From the NCBI GenBank assembly GCA_963813345.1, contig CAWEYR010000033.1, positions 186,001-250,000 of the forward strand: a stretch of 64,000 nt of DNA. Reading direction: 5' to 3'. Made by a program: the position numbers and the translations under genes. Numbering within the stretch: the stretch's first letter is position 1; each line of letters begins with the position of its first letter. Positions 49,934 through 59,345 of the stretch are shown here, one piece after another. The notes beneath the pieces were generated by a model that was not told the DNA's origin, ran no database searches, and saw only the letters and a list, made by a program, of their open reading frames with translations. The stretch is from CAWDDA01 sp963813345. GTDB taxonomy: Bacteria; Acidobacteriota; Blastocatellia; RBC074.

Positions 49934-51362
49934 GTGTTGTCTGTGACGCTTTCGGTGATCTTTTCGATGTTTCTGGTTTTCCAGACTGCATCGCCTCAGG
50001 ATGCACGGTCTCTTTTTGAAGCTGGCCAGAATGCGCACCAGTCCGGTGATCTCGCTCGCGCGCTGCAACTTTACGATGAAGCGCTAAAGCGTGATCCGTC
50101 ATTGTGGCCCGTCGAGATGCAGAGAGGGGTTGCACTCTTGTCGCTTGGCCGGCTGGGAGAGGCGAGGGCGTCGAATGATCGAGTGATCAAACTGCTGGGA
50201 GAGTTCCACGATTCGCCGGACCTCAAGGGAATCATTTCGAAAGCGCTTGTGATTCGGGGCGAAATCGAGATGGCGGACTCCAAGCTAACCGAAGCTGAAG
50301 CTGCGTTCCGGCGTTCACTCGACTACAACCCTCAATCAGGACCTGCACACGCCGGGATCGCGGAGCTGCTTTTGGCAAGCAACAAGTTTGCGGAGGCTGC
50401 GGCCGAGGCGAAGGCAGCGGTAAGTGCAGGAGATGATCGATCCTCAACGTGGACAGTTCTTGGTTCAGCGCAGCTTGCCGTAAAGCAGTACGACGAGGCG
50501 ATCGCCAGCTTTAGCGAAGCACTTCGCCACAACCCAAAGCAGGTTCCTGCACTCCGTTCGCGCGCCGAGGCCCTGATTGCTCAAAACAAGCTGCCGGCGG
50601 CGGTAGCCGATCTGAAAGGCTGCGGCGGCTATTGACGGCACACCAGCGACGCGGCTCCGTCTGGCCGAGGTCCTCATCGGGAATAAGCAGTTCGATGAAG
50701 CGATAGTCATCTTTGAGCAGATTCTCAAGGAACAGCCCGACAACGCAGATGCTCGAACCGGTCTGGCCGCAGCGATGATTGACTCGGGCCGGGCACCGGA
50801 AGCTATTGCTCAACTCGAAGCACTGATAAAAGAACAGCCTGCTCGAGGAGACCTCCGCGCTCAGCTGGCGGTGTTATATCTCGCGAATCAGCCAGAGAAG
50901 GCGCTTGAACATTACACGGAAGCTGCGCGGCTTGAACCGAAGGAAGCGCGGAATCAGATTGGGATCGGAACGTCACTTGTACGGCTGCGCAAGTTCCAGG
51001 AAGCGATTCCAGTGCTCAAGGCTGCCCTGGCTCAAAACCCTTCTGACGAGATCTCCTATTTTGCTCACACGAATCTCGCAACGGCATACTTTGAGCTTGA
51101 TGACTATCCTAATGCTGGAACTGAGTACCTCTGGATTCTCAAGCGACAGCAGGCAGTCGGAGACCGTCGGCGGGCAGCAGTGACGCTCTATTTTCTGGGC
51201 ATATGCTTCGACAAGCTTGGAGATCTTGAACAGGCGTTGAAAGCGTACGAGCAGTTTCTGGCGCTGGCATCTTCTGAGAACCAACTCGAAATTGACAAGG
51301 TGAAGTTGAGAATGCCCTCGCTGCGCCGGCAGATTAGTGAAGGGAAAGGCAGGCGCAAATGA
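49934..51362 (+). CDS. TPR-repeat protein, secreted, frameshifted
   Basis: About 475 residues after bridging one break near 50620. A GTG start gives a signal-like hydrophobic segment (residues 1-18, VIFSMFLVFQTAS). At least eight tetratricopeptide repeats follow, for example ARALQLYDEALKRDPSLWP, FDEAIVIFEQILKEQPDNAD and EKALEHYTEAARLEPKE. Such proteins act as scaffolds for envelope or secretion complexes. The stop shares ATGA with the next gene, so the two are coupled. Confidence 0.85.
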
Positions 51363-51863
51363 AACTCTCAAAAGCGGCGAGTCTGTTGATTTGTTCCGTC
51401 ATTGTCCTCTGCAGTGCCGGTGTTGCGATTGCTCAAGAGCGCGATCATTTGACTGAGAATGAGGGAGAATCTCGTAAGGCTGGCGCAGGAGATCGATGCG
51501 CGCACTGAGGTGTTTTTGAAGGCGGCGGATCGACGCATTCTCGTGCTTACGAATCCAAATGCGACTCAGAAGAAGAAGGAAGAGGAAATCTGGGGGCCGC
51601 TCCCAAAGGGGACCCGACTCGAGCTCCTGGTCGATTACAAGAAGATCATGGCTGAATTGATGGAGAAGCTCGACGCGGCACACGAACGATCAGCCAGTGA
51701 TCCCCTGATCCCGAAGGCACTCGATAAGCTGAAAAAAGGTGTCGCCCGGCAGATTGGCGAGCTTAAGGCTCTTGCGCCGTCGCTTACAAACAAGCAGGAA
51801 CAGAATGCCCTTCTCGAGGCTATCGAAGAAGCTGAAGCCGCAGCCAAAGGCGCAGTGCCATAA
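51359..51863 (+). CDS. Small secreted helical protein, frameshifted
   Basis: About 167 residues when a break near 51458 is bridged. ATG 51359 overlaps the TPR stop as ATGA and begins a signal peptide (LICSVIVLCSAGVAIAQ). The mature part is charged and helical (LVRLAQEIDARTEVFLKAADRR, then NATQKKKEEEIWGPLPKGTR). No family is recognised. Coupling to the TPR gene suggests the two products act together. The TAA stop is followed at once by a family A repeat. Confidence 0.7.
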
Positions 51864-51931
51864 GGTACGTTGTACCGCCTTCAGGCGGAATCTTCGGTTC
51901 CACGATTCCGCCTGAAGGCGGTACAACATGC
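51864..51931. repeat. Family A palindromic repeat, copy 7, carrying a start codon
   Basis: GGTACGTTGTACCGCCTTCAG...CTGAAGGCGGTACAACATGC. The last bases differ from the usual ACAACGTACC: the change to ACAACATG creates the ATG of the next gene. Confidence 0.9.
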
Positions 51932-52950
51932 TCACATTCCGCGAATACATGTTTGAGGCGCTCTATGGCGATTCCGGATATTACTCGCAAGGGCGCGTGC
52001 GATTCGGTGCTCGGGGTGATTTTTTTACGGCGAGTCAGATCCATGAGCTCTTTGGTCAGGTGCTTGCCAGCGAGTTTGTACGCCAGTGGTTGAACGAGCA
52101 CTCCCCATCCAGATTCACAATTCTCGAGCTTGGGCCGGGAACTGGAGAATTTGCTTTCGACGCGCTTTCATATATTCGCGATACGAACCCTGCGTTCTAC
52201 GATTCTCTTTCTTACATCTGCTGCGAAATAAGTTCCCCACTTATCGAGATCCAGCGTGAGCGACTCCGTGAGTTTGAAGGGAAAGTGACATGGATTGAGG
52301 ACCTCGGCGAACTTCCCCACGTCGAGTGCGGAGTGATCTTCTCGAATGAATTCTTTGACGCGCTTCCAGTACACGTCGTTCGTCAAAGTGGTGGGCAGCT
52401 TCGAGAGTTGTTTGTTGCCAGCGGCGAATGGATGGAAGGTGAAGTCTCAGACGAAAGACTTCGAAGTTTTTGGGAACGTGCGGGGGCGCCTCTTGTTGAA
52501 GGTCAGCGCGTCGAGATATGTCTTGATGCAATCAAAGTGCTCGAGACACTTGCTCTCAAATGTTCGCGGATGCTGATGATCACGATTGACTATGGAGATG
52601 TTGCCGAGAAGCTCTACACCATTGACCGGCCCTTTGGCACTTTGCGCTGCTTCAGGCAACACACGATCAGCGATGATCCGTTCTCCGAGCCGGGACAATG
52701 GGACATGACAGCAAGCGTCAATTTTTCATCGCTGATAGAGTATGGAAAAGACTTCGGTTTCACGCCGCGAAAACTCGTCTCGTTAGCGCAGTATCTATCG
52801 AGCCTTGGATTGCTTGAACGTGTAGCCGAACTCGGCGCGAAATCCCCTCAAACGCCGAAGGAGAGGCTGCGCATGATGCAATCGAAGCAGCTCTTCGTTG
52901 AGCAAGGCTTTGGAGCTGCCTTCAATGTTCTGGTGACGTACAAGCTATAA
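51928..52950 (+). CDS. MidA-like SAM-dependent methyltransferase (COG1565)
   Basis: A 340-residue member of the family that includes NDUFAF7, which methylates an arginine of complex I subunit NDUFS2. LELGPGTGEFAFD (residues 67-79) is the SAM-binding motif I, and SNEFFDALPVHVV is the family signature. The start ATG lies in the right arm of a family A repeat, and a TGA stands in frame 4 codons upstream, so no longer form is possible. The usual 10-20 residues before LTFREYM are missing. No complex I gene is in the window. It converges with the IDH-family gene, overlapping by 6 bases. Confidence 0.88.
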   Translation: MLTFREYMFEALYGDSGYYSQGRVRFGARGDFFTASQIHELFGQVLASEFVRQWLNEHSPSRFTILELGPGTGEFAFDALSYIRDTNPAFYDSLSYICCEISSPLIEIQRERLREFEGKVTWIEDLGELPHVECGVIFSNEFFDALPVHVVRQSGGQLRELFVASGEWMEGEVSDERLRSFWERAGAPLVEGQRVEICLDAIKVLETLALKCSRMLMITIDYGDVAEKLYTIDRPFGTLRCFRQHTISDDPFSEPGQWDMTASVNFSSLIEYGKDFGFTPRKLVSLAQYLSSLGLLERVAELGAKSPQTPKERLRMMQSKQLFVEQGFGAAFNVLVTYKL

Positions 52951-53982
52951 ATGATCAATGATGACGTTCGTCATCGCAGCTGTCTTTGCAGTACCACCGA
53001 GATCGGGAGTAACGACGCGCCCCTGCTCGAGCACGGTTCTAACGGATTCGCGGATTCTCTGCGCGCGCTCATGCTCACCCAGATGATCGAGCATCAGGGC
53101 CCCTGAAAGGATGAGCGCTGTGGGATTGACGATTCCCTGTCCTGCCAGATCGGGAGCGGCGCCATGAGCCGCCTCAAAGATCGCAACTGAATCCCCAAAT
53201 ACTGCTCCTGGAACGAGACCGAAGCTTCCAACCAATCCCGCACAAAGATCGGAGATGATATCTCCATACTGGTTTGACATCAGCAGAACATCCCATCGTT
53301 CGGGAACGGTTACCAGCTGATAAGCGCACGAATCGACAAGACAATCTTCGAAAGCTACATTTGGATAATCGCCCGCCACTTCGGATACCGTTTTGAGAAA
53401 CAGGCCATCCGTCAACTGCAGAACATTTGCCTTGTGAATCACCGAGAGCCGGCGTCGTTGATGACGTTGCGCGTAGTCGAAAGCGAACTTTGCAACGCGG
53501 GCTGATGCACGCCGCGTCGTTATCTTGATCGCTTCAGCGGCATCTTCTCCGATGGAATGCTCATAGCCCGAATAAATGTCCTCGGTCAGCTCACGGATGA
53601 TGACGATATCGAGCCTGGGTGCTGAAGCTTTAACACCTGCGAACGCGCGAACCGGGCGCAGATTCACAAACGCTCCCACCTCAAGTCTGAGCGCGGTATT
53701 GACGTTGGAATAGATTCGCTGTGAGTCGTCAGGGTGGCGAACGACAACTTTTCGCCCCATTTTGCGAATGAAAAGCGGGCTCTTGAGAGCTACACCGCAG
53801 GCAAGAATTCTTTCGAGCGATTCCGTTGGTAGAGGATCGCCTGTCTGAGCCTCAGCTTCCTGGCCTACAAGCACGTCTTCCCAGTCGATGGCGGCGCCGG
53901 TAGCCTCGATAACGCGAATCGCAGACTCGATGATCTCAGGTCCAACCCCGTCACCTCGAATGACTGCGACCCGGTGTCTCAT
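52945..53982 (-). CDS. Isocitrate/isopropylmalate dehydrogenase family enzyme
   Basis: A 345-residue NAD(P)-dependent beta-decarboxylating dehydrogenase. VIRGDGVGPEI at the N-terminus, IRELTEDIYSGYEH (substrate loop), KANVLQLTDG and QYGDIISDLCAGLVGSFGLVPG are family motifs. The loop sequence looks like the monomeric-size NAD-isocitrate type and less like leuB, and no leucine genes are near, so isocitrate is the favoured substrate; this is inference. The start overlaps the stop of the SGNH gene as ATGA. Confidence 0.88.
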   Translation of the reverse strand: MRHRVAVIRGDGVGPEIIESAIRVIEATGAAIDWEDVLVGQEAEAQTGDPLPTESLERILACGVALKSPLFIRKMGRKVVVRHPDDSQRIYSNVNTALRLEVGAFVNLRPVRAFAGVKASAPRLDIVIIRELTEDIYSGYEHSIGEDAAEAIKITTRRASARVAKFAFDYAQRHQRRRLSVIHKANVLQLTDGLFLKTVSEVAGDYPNVAFEDCLVDSCAYQLVTVPERWDVLLMSNQYGDIISDLCAGLVGSFGLVPGAVFGDSVAIFEAAHGAAPDLAGQGIVNPTALILSGALMLDHLGEHERAQRIRESVRTVLEQGRVVTPDLGGTAKTAAMTNVIIDHL

Positions 53983-54734
53983 TTGCCCTTGAGTGCTTTG
54001 GCGATCGCTGCCTCAGCCAGCGGCGCCATGATCTTGTAACCCTCAACATTCGGGTGAAGACCATCGGCCGCGAGCTCGGCGCGCAACATGCCAGTAGAAT
54101 CGAGCATTGCGCTGTAATAATCGAGATAGACGTGACCATTTGCAGCACAGTACTTCTTGAGCCATTCGTTGAGTTGACGGATCTTCTCCGGCGAGCGTCT
54201 CTCGCTGACTTTGTTCCGCCCGTAATCGTGAATCGGAAGAACCGATGCGAAAACAACCTGAATCTTGTGGAGACGCGCGAGCTCTGCGATCGTCGCGTAG
54301 TTGTCTTCGATCGCTTCGACGGTCTGCGGTCCAGTATTTCCTGCAATATCATTCGTTCCAGCGAGGATCACAACGGCGCGCGGCTTGAGTGCTATCACGT
54401 CCGGTCTGAAACGCACGAGCATTTGCGGTGTGGTCTGGCCGCTGATTCCACGATTGACGTATGGCTTTCCTGGAAAATACTCGGCGATCTTCCAGCCATC
54501 CGTTATCGAATCGCCATAAAACACTACACGCTGCTCACTCGAGGAAGGCGGACTGAGCTGCGCATTCGCATCTCGATAACGACCGAGCTGTGCCCAATCC
54601 TGCAGCCGGCGCTGTGCAAGCTCAAGCCGCTGCTTCAACGCCTCAGGGCTTTCAGGCGCAGGTACTGATTGCTGAGTCTGAGGCTGAGCCTGAAACACGA
54701 AAACCAGCATCGAAAGCAAAAACAATGTCTTCAT
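53979..54734 (-). CDS. SGNH/GDSL-family hydrolase, secreted
   Basis: 251 residues from ATG 54734, which begins the signal peptide (MKTLFLLSMLVFVFQAQ). Block I FYGDSITDGW holds the nucleophilic Ser, AGTNDI is block III, and DGLHPN holds the catalytic Asp-xx-His. Likely a periplasmic or extracellular esterase acting on acylated sugars, which fits the GH127 gene upstream. The frame stays open upstream only because a half family A repeat reads through as RFRLKAVQHT. It is coupled to the IDH-family gene by ATGA. Confidence 0.9.
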   Translation of the reverse strand: MKTLFLLSMLVFVFQAQPQTQQSVPAPESPEALKQRLELAQRRLQDWAQLGRYRDANAQLSPPSSSEQRVVFYGDSITDGWKIAEYFPGKPYVNRGISGQTTPQMLVRFRPDVIALKPRAVVILAGTNDIAGNTGPQTVEAIEDNYATIAELARLHKIQVVFASVLPIHDYGRNKVSERRSPEKIRQLNEWLKKYCAANGHVYLDYYSAMLDSTGMLRAELAADGLHPNVEGYKIMAPLAEAAIAKALKGK

Positions 54735-54768
54735 GGTATGTTGTACCGCCTTCAGGCGGAATCTTGCT
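54735..54768. repeat. Family A repeat, half copy 8
   Basis: GGTATGTTGTACCGCCTTCAGGCGGAATC without a matching right arm. It directly abuts the start codon of the SGNH gene, where a ribosome binding site would be expected, and fills most of the gap to the GH127 gene. Confidence 0.8.
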
Positions 54769-54775
54769 TCCGCAA

Positions 54776-56635
54776 CTATTGACTGACAGGTGGGCGACTC
54801 AACCACACTCGATAGGAACTCCCACTGGCTCCCGCAGATGCGAATGGAACAAACCTTATCGGGATTCGTGTTCCAGCGCGATGTCCTTCGATATCGCTTG
54901 TAACAATCCCTTCTGTCTCATAAACGGGAAGCCCATCAGAGTCTGTCAAATTGACTACAGCACTTAAACGCGGAATGCTCTGTGCAATCGTAATCAATTC
55001 GAGCGGCTTGATGACCTGATTGAAGCGCTCATCCAGTGCAAGTACCTGTGGTCCCCTTGCCAGGGCAACCTGCCCTCCGTTTGCGCCTCTTCCCTGGATG
55101 AGGCGGACGGGCAATGCAACATCAAGTGCTATCGTCTGCGACCGGCTCCACGTCTGTCGCAACTTCCAATAGCTTCCCGGTTGCGCCTTGAACGGAGCCC
55201 CGCGATGGCTGATCGATGACCACGACGGAACGCGCACATATAGAGAAAATGTAGTCGGCCTCGGAACAGTTACCGTCAACTTGACCTCGCCATCAACCGG
55301 ATAACCGGTCTCCTGCCGGATCGAAACGACGGTGCCATCTTTCAGGCGCAGATTGGCTACACTCGGGCCAAAGAAATTGACGACTACACCATTGTCGTCT
55401 GCCACCATATACGCGAAGGCCGGTAGCATTGCCCATCCTCGCGGACCACTCGACGTGCAGCAGTTCTGTTCTGAACTGTAGGGCTTCGTTCCATCGTGCG
55501 CGGTGAAATAGGACCACGCCGTACCATCCGGCCTCTGCGCTGCGGCAAGATGATTGAAGACCGTCTTCTCGAGCTCATCAGCAAAACGCGCTTCTCCCGT
55601 GAGCCTCAACAATTGCTGGTTGAGCTGAATCCACGACACTGTCACACACGTCTCGGCGACCTTGTCGTCAAAGCTGCTTTTGAGAATGTCAGGCTCACGC
55701 CAGTGCTCAGCATTGCTCCCGCTTCCTGTGATCAGCAAATGATGCCCGACAATATCCTTCCAGGCATTAAGAGCCGGGGTCAAATATCGCGCGTCGCCTG
55801 TTACACGGTAGAGCTCAGTCAGACCAACGAGACACGAGAGCATCTCGTAGGCTTTACCGTTCGCCGTATCGCGAACCGATCGATTGGCGGTGAGAGAGCT
55901 GATGAGGCGCGGCCCCTTCTCTGCTTCCCAATGGTCAGCAATGAAACGCGCAAAGGTAAGGTAACGCTCGTCGCCCGTTACTCTATAAAGTAGCACCATC
56001 GGTTCGAGAACACTCCCCGAAGCCATTCCGACGTGCGTACTGCGTTCGTTGAGATCCAGGTTTCCCTGCGATCCAAAGGTGGCGATCAAAAGATCAGCAG
56101 CGCGGCGCGCAGCTTCCAGCGCCCGCGCGTCACCGGAATGCACCGAATAGGTGATCAATCCAAGCAGCACATATTTGTGAACCCAGACATCCCACTGCTC
56201 ATCTTTACCCATGCCAAAGCGCGAGCCGTCTGAATAAGTGCCGAGATAACCACTCGCCTGCTGCGTTGCAATCAACGAGGCCACGACCCGATCCACTTTG
56301 GCGCGCAGGGCAGCATCATTTGCATAGACCCAGGCAAGCGTCGCCGCGTGAATCCACTTACCGACATGCTCGCCCACCCACGCCTGCTTCCCGGGCCGCT
56401 GGGTGAATCCGCCGAGCAGCTCAGCCTCGTTCTTGAGCACGAGCCAGCTCTGCAGGTTCTTGCCGACGCGACTTCCAAGGACACCCTCGAGCCGAATCGT
56501 TCCGGGTTCAGCCAGCAGGAAACGGTCCGGAACCCGGACTACGGGCTGAGAAGGCTGTGATTGATTCTGACCAGATACTGGTTGGGTGAATTGAATGACA
56601 AGAATGAGTAAGAGGAGAAAGAACTTCGATTTCAT
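54776..56635 (-). CDS. Glycoside hydrolase family 127 (beta-L-arabinofuranosidase-like), secreted
   Basis: 619 residues with a signal peptide (FFLLLLILVIQFTQPVSG). The (alpha/alpha)6 catalytic domain runs from about 40 to 450, with AWVGEHVGKWIHAATLAW, RYLTPALNAWKDIV and NCCTSSGPRGWAM, where the Cys pair sits at the position of the GH127 nucleophile and zinc-ligand region (CCPPN in others). A beta-sandwich follows. The family removes beta-linked L-arabinofuranose from plant glycans, though many members are untested. It lies upstream of the SGNH esterase. Confidence 0.88.
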   Translation of the reverse strand: MKSKFFLLLLILVIQFTQPVSGQNQSQPSQPVVRVPDRFLLAEPGTIRLEGVLGSRVGKNLQSWLVLKNEAELLGGFTQRPGKQAWVGEHVGKWIHAATLAWVYANDAALRAKVDRVVASLIATQQASGYLGTYSDGSRFGMGKDEQWDVWVHKYVLLGLITYSVHSGDARALEAARRAADLLIATFGSQGNLDLNERSTHVGMASGSVLEPMVLLYRVTGDERYLTFARFIADHWEAEKGPRLISSLTANRSVRDTANGKAYEMLSCLVGLTELYRVTGDARYLTPALNAWKDIVGHHLLITGSGSNAEHWREPDILKSSFDDKVAETCVTVSWIQLNQQLLRLTGEARFADELEKTVFNHLAAAQRPDGTAWSYFTAHDGTKPYSSEQNCCTSSGPRGWAMLPAFAYMVADDNGVVVNFFGPSVANLRLKDGTVVSIRQETGYPVDGEVKLTVTVPRPTTFSLYVRVPSWSSISHRGAPFKAQPGSYWKLRQTWSRSQTIALDVALPVRLIQGRGANGGQVALARGPQVLALDERFNQVIKPLELITIAQSIPRLSAVVNLTDSDGLPVYETEGIVTSDIEGHRAGTRIPIRFVPFASAGASGSSYRVWLSRPPVSQ

Positions 56636-56664
56636 TGCCTCAATTGGTATCTACCGCGTGCTTA

Positions 56665-58123
56665 CTATCGCGCGGAGTGAGCAACATCAAACAGATTGCC
56701 AAGGTCTTTCCGATACTCGCGACACATTCTCGGAGTCGGAATCGCCTTACCCGGATTACATAGACCGACCGGATTAAACACGTCGCGCAGTGCAAGCATC
56801 ACATCCAGCGACGCCTGGTCAAAGATCATCGGCATATACTCGATCTTGTCAACTCCCACTCCATGCTCACCGGTGATCGTACCTCCGGCCTCGACACAAA
56901 GCTTCATGATCTCCTTGCTTGCTGCCTCAACGCGCTCGACTTCATCCTTATCGCGACGGTCGAAATTCAGATTTGGATGAAGGTTTCCGTCTCCCGCATG
57001 AAAAACGGTCGACAGCCGGAGCCTGTATTTCGCACCAATCTCATAGATCTTCGCGAGCACTTCCGGCAGCTTGAGTTCGCGGCACAACGGCGTCCTGAAC
57101 AAAAAGATCCGGACTCACGCGTCCGAGCGCGCCGAATGCTCCCTTGCGCCCCGCCCACAGCTTCTTTCGTTCAGTCTCGTCACGAGCTTCGCGCACCTGT
57201 CGAGCTCCGTGCGCACGGCAGATTTCGGTCGCCCGTCGCGCCTGCTCGTCAAGTCCCGCACGCAAACCATCAAGCTCAACAATCAGGCACGCCGCAGCAT
57301 CTGTAGGATATCCGGCGGCATAGACCGATGCTTCGACCGCTCTGATAGTAACTCCATCAATCATCTCAAGAGCTGCAGGCAGCAGACCCGCAGCTATGAT
57401 CGTTGAGACCGCCCGGCTCGCATCGTTGATATCGAGAAAGTCAGCCAGCAGTGTGATCACAAGCTGCGGAATGCGCGTCAGTCGAACAGTGATGCGCGTC
57501 GCGATTCCGAGAGTTCCTTCCGATCCGACGAATGCTCCCAGCAAATCATATCCAATCGAATCCGCTCCTCCGCCTCCAAGCGTGACGATCTCGCCGTCTG
57601 GAAGGACTACTTCCAGTCCGAGGATATGATTGGTCGTCATGCCGTACTTGAGACAGTGAGGACCGCCAGCGTTTTCAGCCACGTTACCGCCGAGCGTGCA
57701 TGCCGTTTGAGATGAAGGATCCGGCGCGTAGTAATAGCCTTTTGATGCGACTGCCTGCGAGAGCTTTATGTTAATGACACCGGGCTCGACGACTGCGCGC
57801 ATATTTGCGAGATCAACGTCGATGATGCGGTTCATTCGAGCCATCTCGATAGTTACGCTGCGCATTCCCTGCTCGCACCCAAGGGCGATCGCGCCCGAGC
57901 TCAGGCCCGTCCCTGCACCGCGCGGTCCGAATGCAATACCTCGCGAAGAGAGCAGTCGAACAATCGCTGCGATTTCCTGTGTCGAGCGAGGGAAGAGGAC
58001 CGCCAGCGGCCGCGAGCGATGCGTGGTCATGGCGTCGCATTCGTAGACCATCAACTCATCGTCGCCGGTTGCAACGCCGTCCTTCCCGACGATCTCGCGA
58101 AGCTCTTCAATCAGTGTGGGCAT
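56665..58123 (-). CDS. glcD: FAD-linked oxidase, glycolate oxidase GlcD type, frameshifted
   Basis: About 475 residues after bridging one break near 57075. The FAD-binding PCMH domain has PRGAGTGLSSGAIA, PDPSSQTACTLGGNVAENAGG and FVGSEGTLGI. The C-terminal domain has FHAGDGNLHPN, TGEHGVGVDKI and ALRDVFNPVGLCNPGK. Oxidises glycolate or D-lactate to the keto acid, normally with GlcE and GlcF, neither of which is nearby. It could link to the lactate permease elsewhere in the window. Confidence 0.93.
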
Positions 58124-58162
58124 GTGGGAGAGACTTTAGCGCGATTTCCCGAGGGAAGAAAG

Positions 58163-58319
58163 GTGCTGAGTGCTGAGTGCTGAGTGCTGGTGCTGAGTGC
58201 TGAGTGCTGAGTGCTGAAGCGTGTGAGTTCAAGCTTCAGCTTCGGTTACATGCAATCGACCACAAGCTGAAGCTTGAACTCAGACTCGACTCAGCACTCA
58301 GCACCCAGCACTCAGCACT
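58163..58319. repeat. Family B palindrome with tandem heptamers, copy 3 (largest)
   Basis: Left: seven or more tandem GTGCTGA units interrupted by GGTGCTGA, then GAGTTCAAGCTTCAGCTT. Right: the complementary AAGCTGAAGCTTGAACTC and tandem TCAGCAC units up to base 58319. The whole 157-bp unit can fold on itself. It lies in the divergent glcD/moaA gap. Confidence 0.9.
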
Positions 58320-58354
58320 TTTCTTCCCCCAACGTACCGCGTAACATATAAGGG

Positions 58355-59342
58355 ATGCTTAGAGACAGCTTCAAACGTCCGATTCGGGACCTGCGAATCT
58401 CGATCACTGATCGCTGCAACTTCCGTTGCTTCTATTGCATGCCGACGGAAGCCATGGAATGGCAGCCTAAGGTCGAGATTCTGTCCTACGAAGAGATCCT
58501 CCGGCTCACGGAAGTCTTTGTAAGTCTTGGAATCAACCGTCTTCGCGTGACGGGGGGCGAGCCAATGGTCAGGCGCGACATCGAATCCCTGATCGCCCGC
58601 CTTGCCCGGATTCCTGGCGTCGAAGACCTGGCGATGACTACCAATGCCCACTTCCTTCGTGGCCGGGCTCAGGGTCTTAAAGACGCGGGGCTCGAACGAA
58701 TCACCGTCAGTCTCGATTCACTTGATCCCGAACGGTTTGCGTTGCTTACAGGCCGCGATGAGCTGAAACAGGTGCTTGATGGCATCGACGCAGCAATCGA
58801 AGCCGGGCTGGCGCCGATAAAGATAAACTCCGTCGTCATTCGCGGTATAAATGATGATCAGGCCGTTGCCTTTGCCGCATTCGCTCGCGAAAAAGATGTC
58901 ATAACGCGTTTTATCGAGTTCATGCCGCTCGATAATGGCAAGGTCTGGCGCAGGGAGATGGTGGTGCCGGGAGAAGAGTTGCGGCAGCGAATCGACGCCG
59001 TCTATCCACTCATTCCGGTCAAATCTGCAAATCTGAGTGAAACGGCGCAGAAGATGGGGATTTGCAGACGGAGCCCCAGGTGAAGTTGGTTTCATCAATC
59101 CGGTCACCCAACCTTTCTGCGGTCATTGCAGCCGCATTCGGTTGACAGCTGATGGAATGATTCGAACGTGCCTCTTTTCAACCGTCGAGCACAATATCAA
59201 GAAGCTGCTTCGCGGCGGCGCGTCAGATTCAGAGCTAGCGGAATTTGTAATCGCGACCGTTGAAAAGAAGGAAGAGCGCCATCACATCAATGATCCGGAA
59301 TTCGTTCAGCCGCTACGCACCATGTCCTGCATTGGAGGTTAA
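58355..59342 (+). CDS. moaA: GTP 3',8-cyclase, frameshifted
   Basis: The first enzyme of molybdopterin synthesis, a radical-SAM protein of about 330 residues. CNFRCFYC binds the SAM cluster, RVTGGEPMVR is the GGEP motif, and after a break near 59050 CGHCSRIRLTADGMIRTCLF binds the second cluster. It ends with the Gly-Gly tail needed for catalysis (SCIGG). The ATG is 35 bases after the family B repeat. thiC starts 3 bases after the stop. Confidence 0.95.
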
Positions 59343-59345
59343 AGA

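Noticed and set aside
58163..58319. CRISPR array
   Set aside because: The tandem units are 7-8 bp with no spacers and occur in inverted orientation on the two sides; no cas gene.
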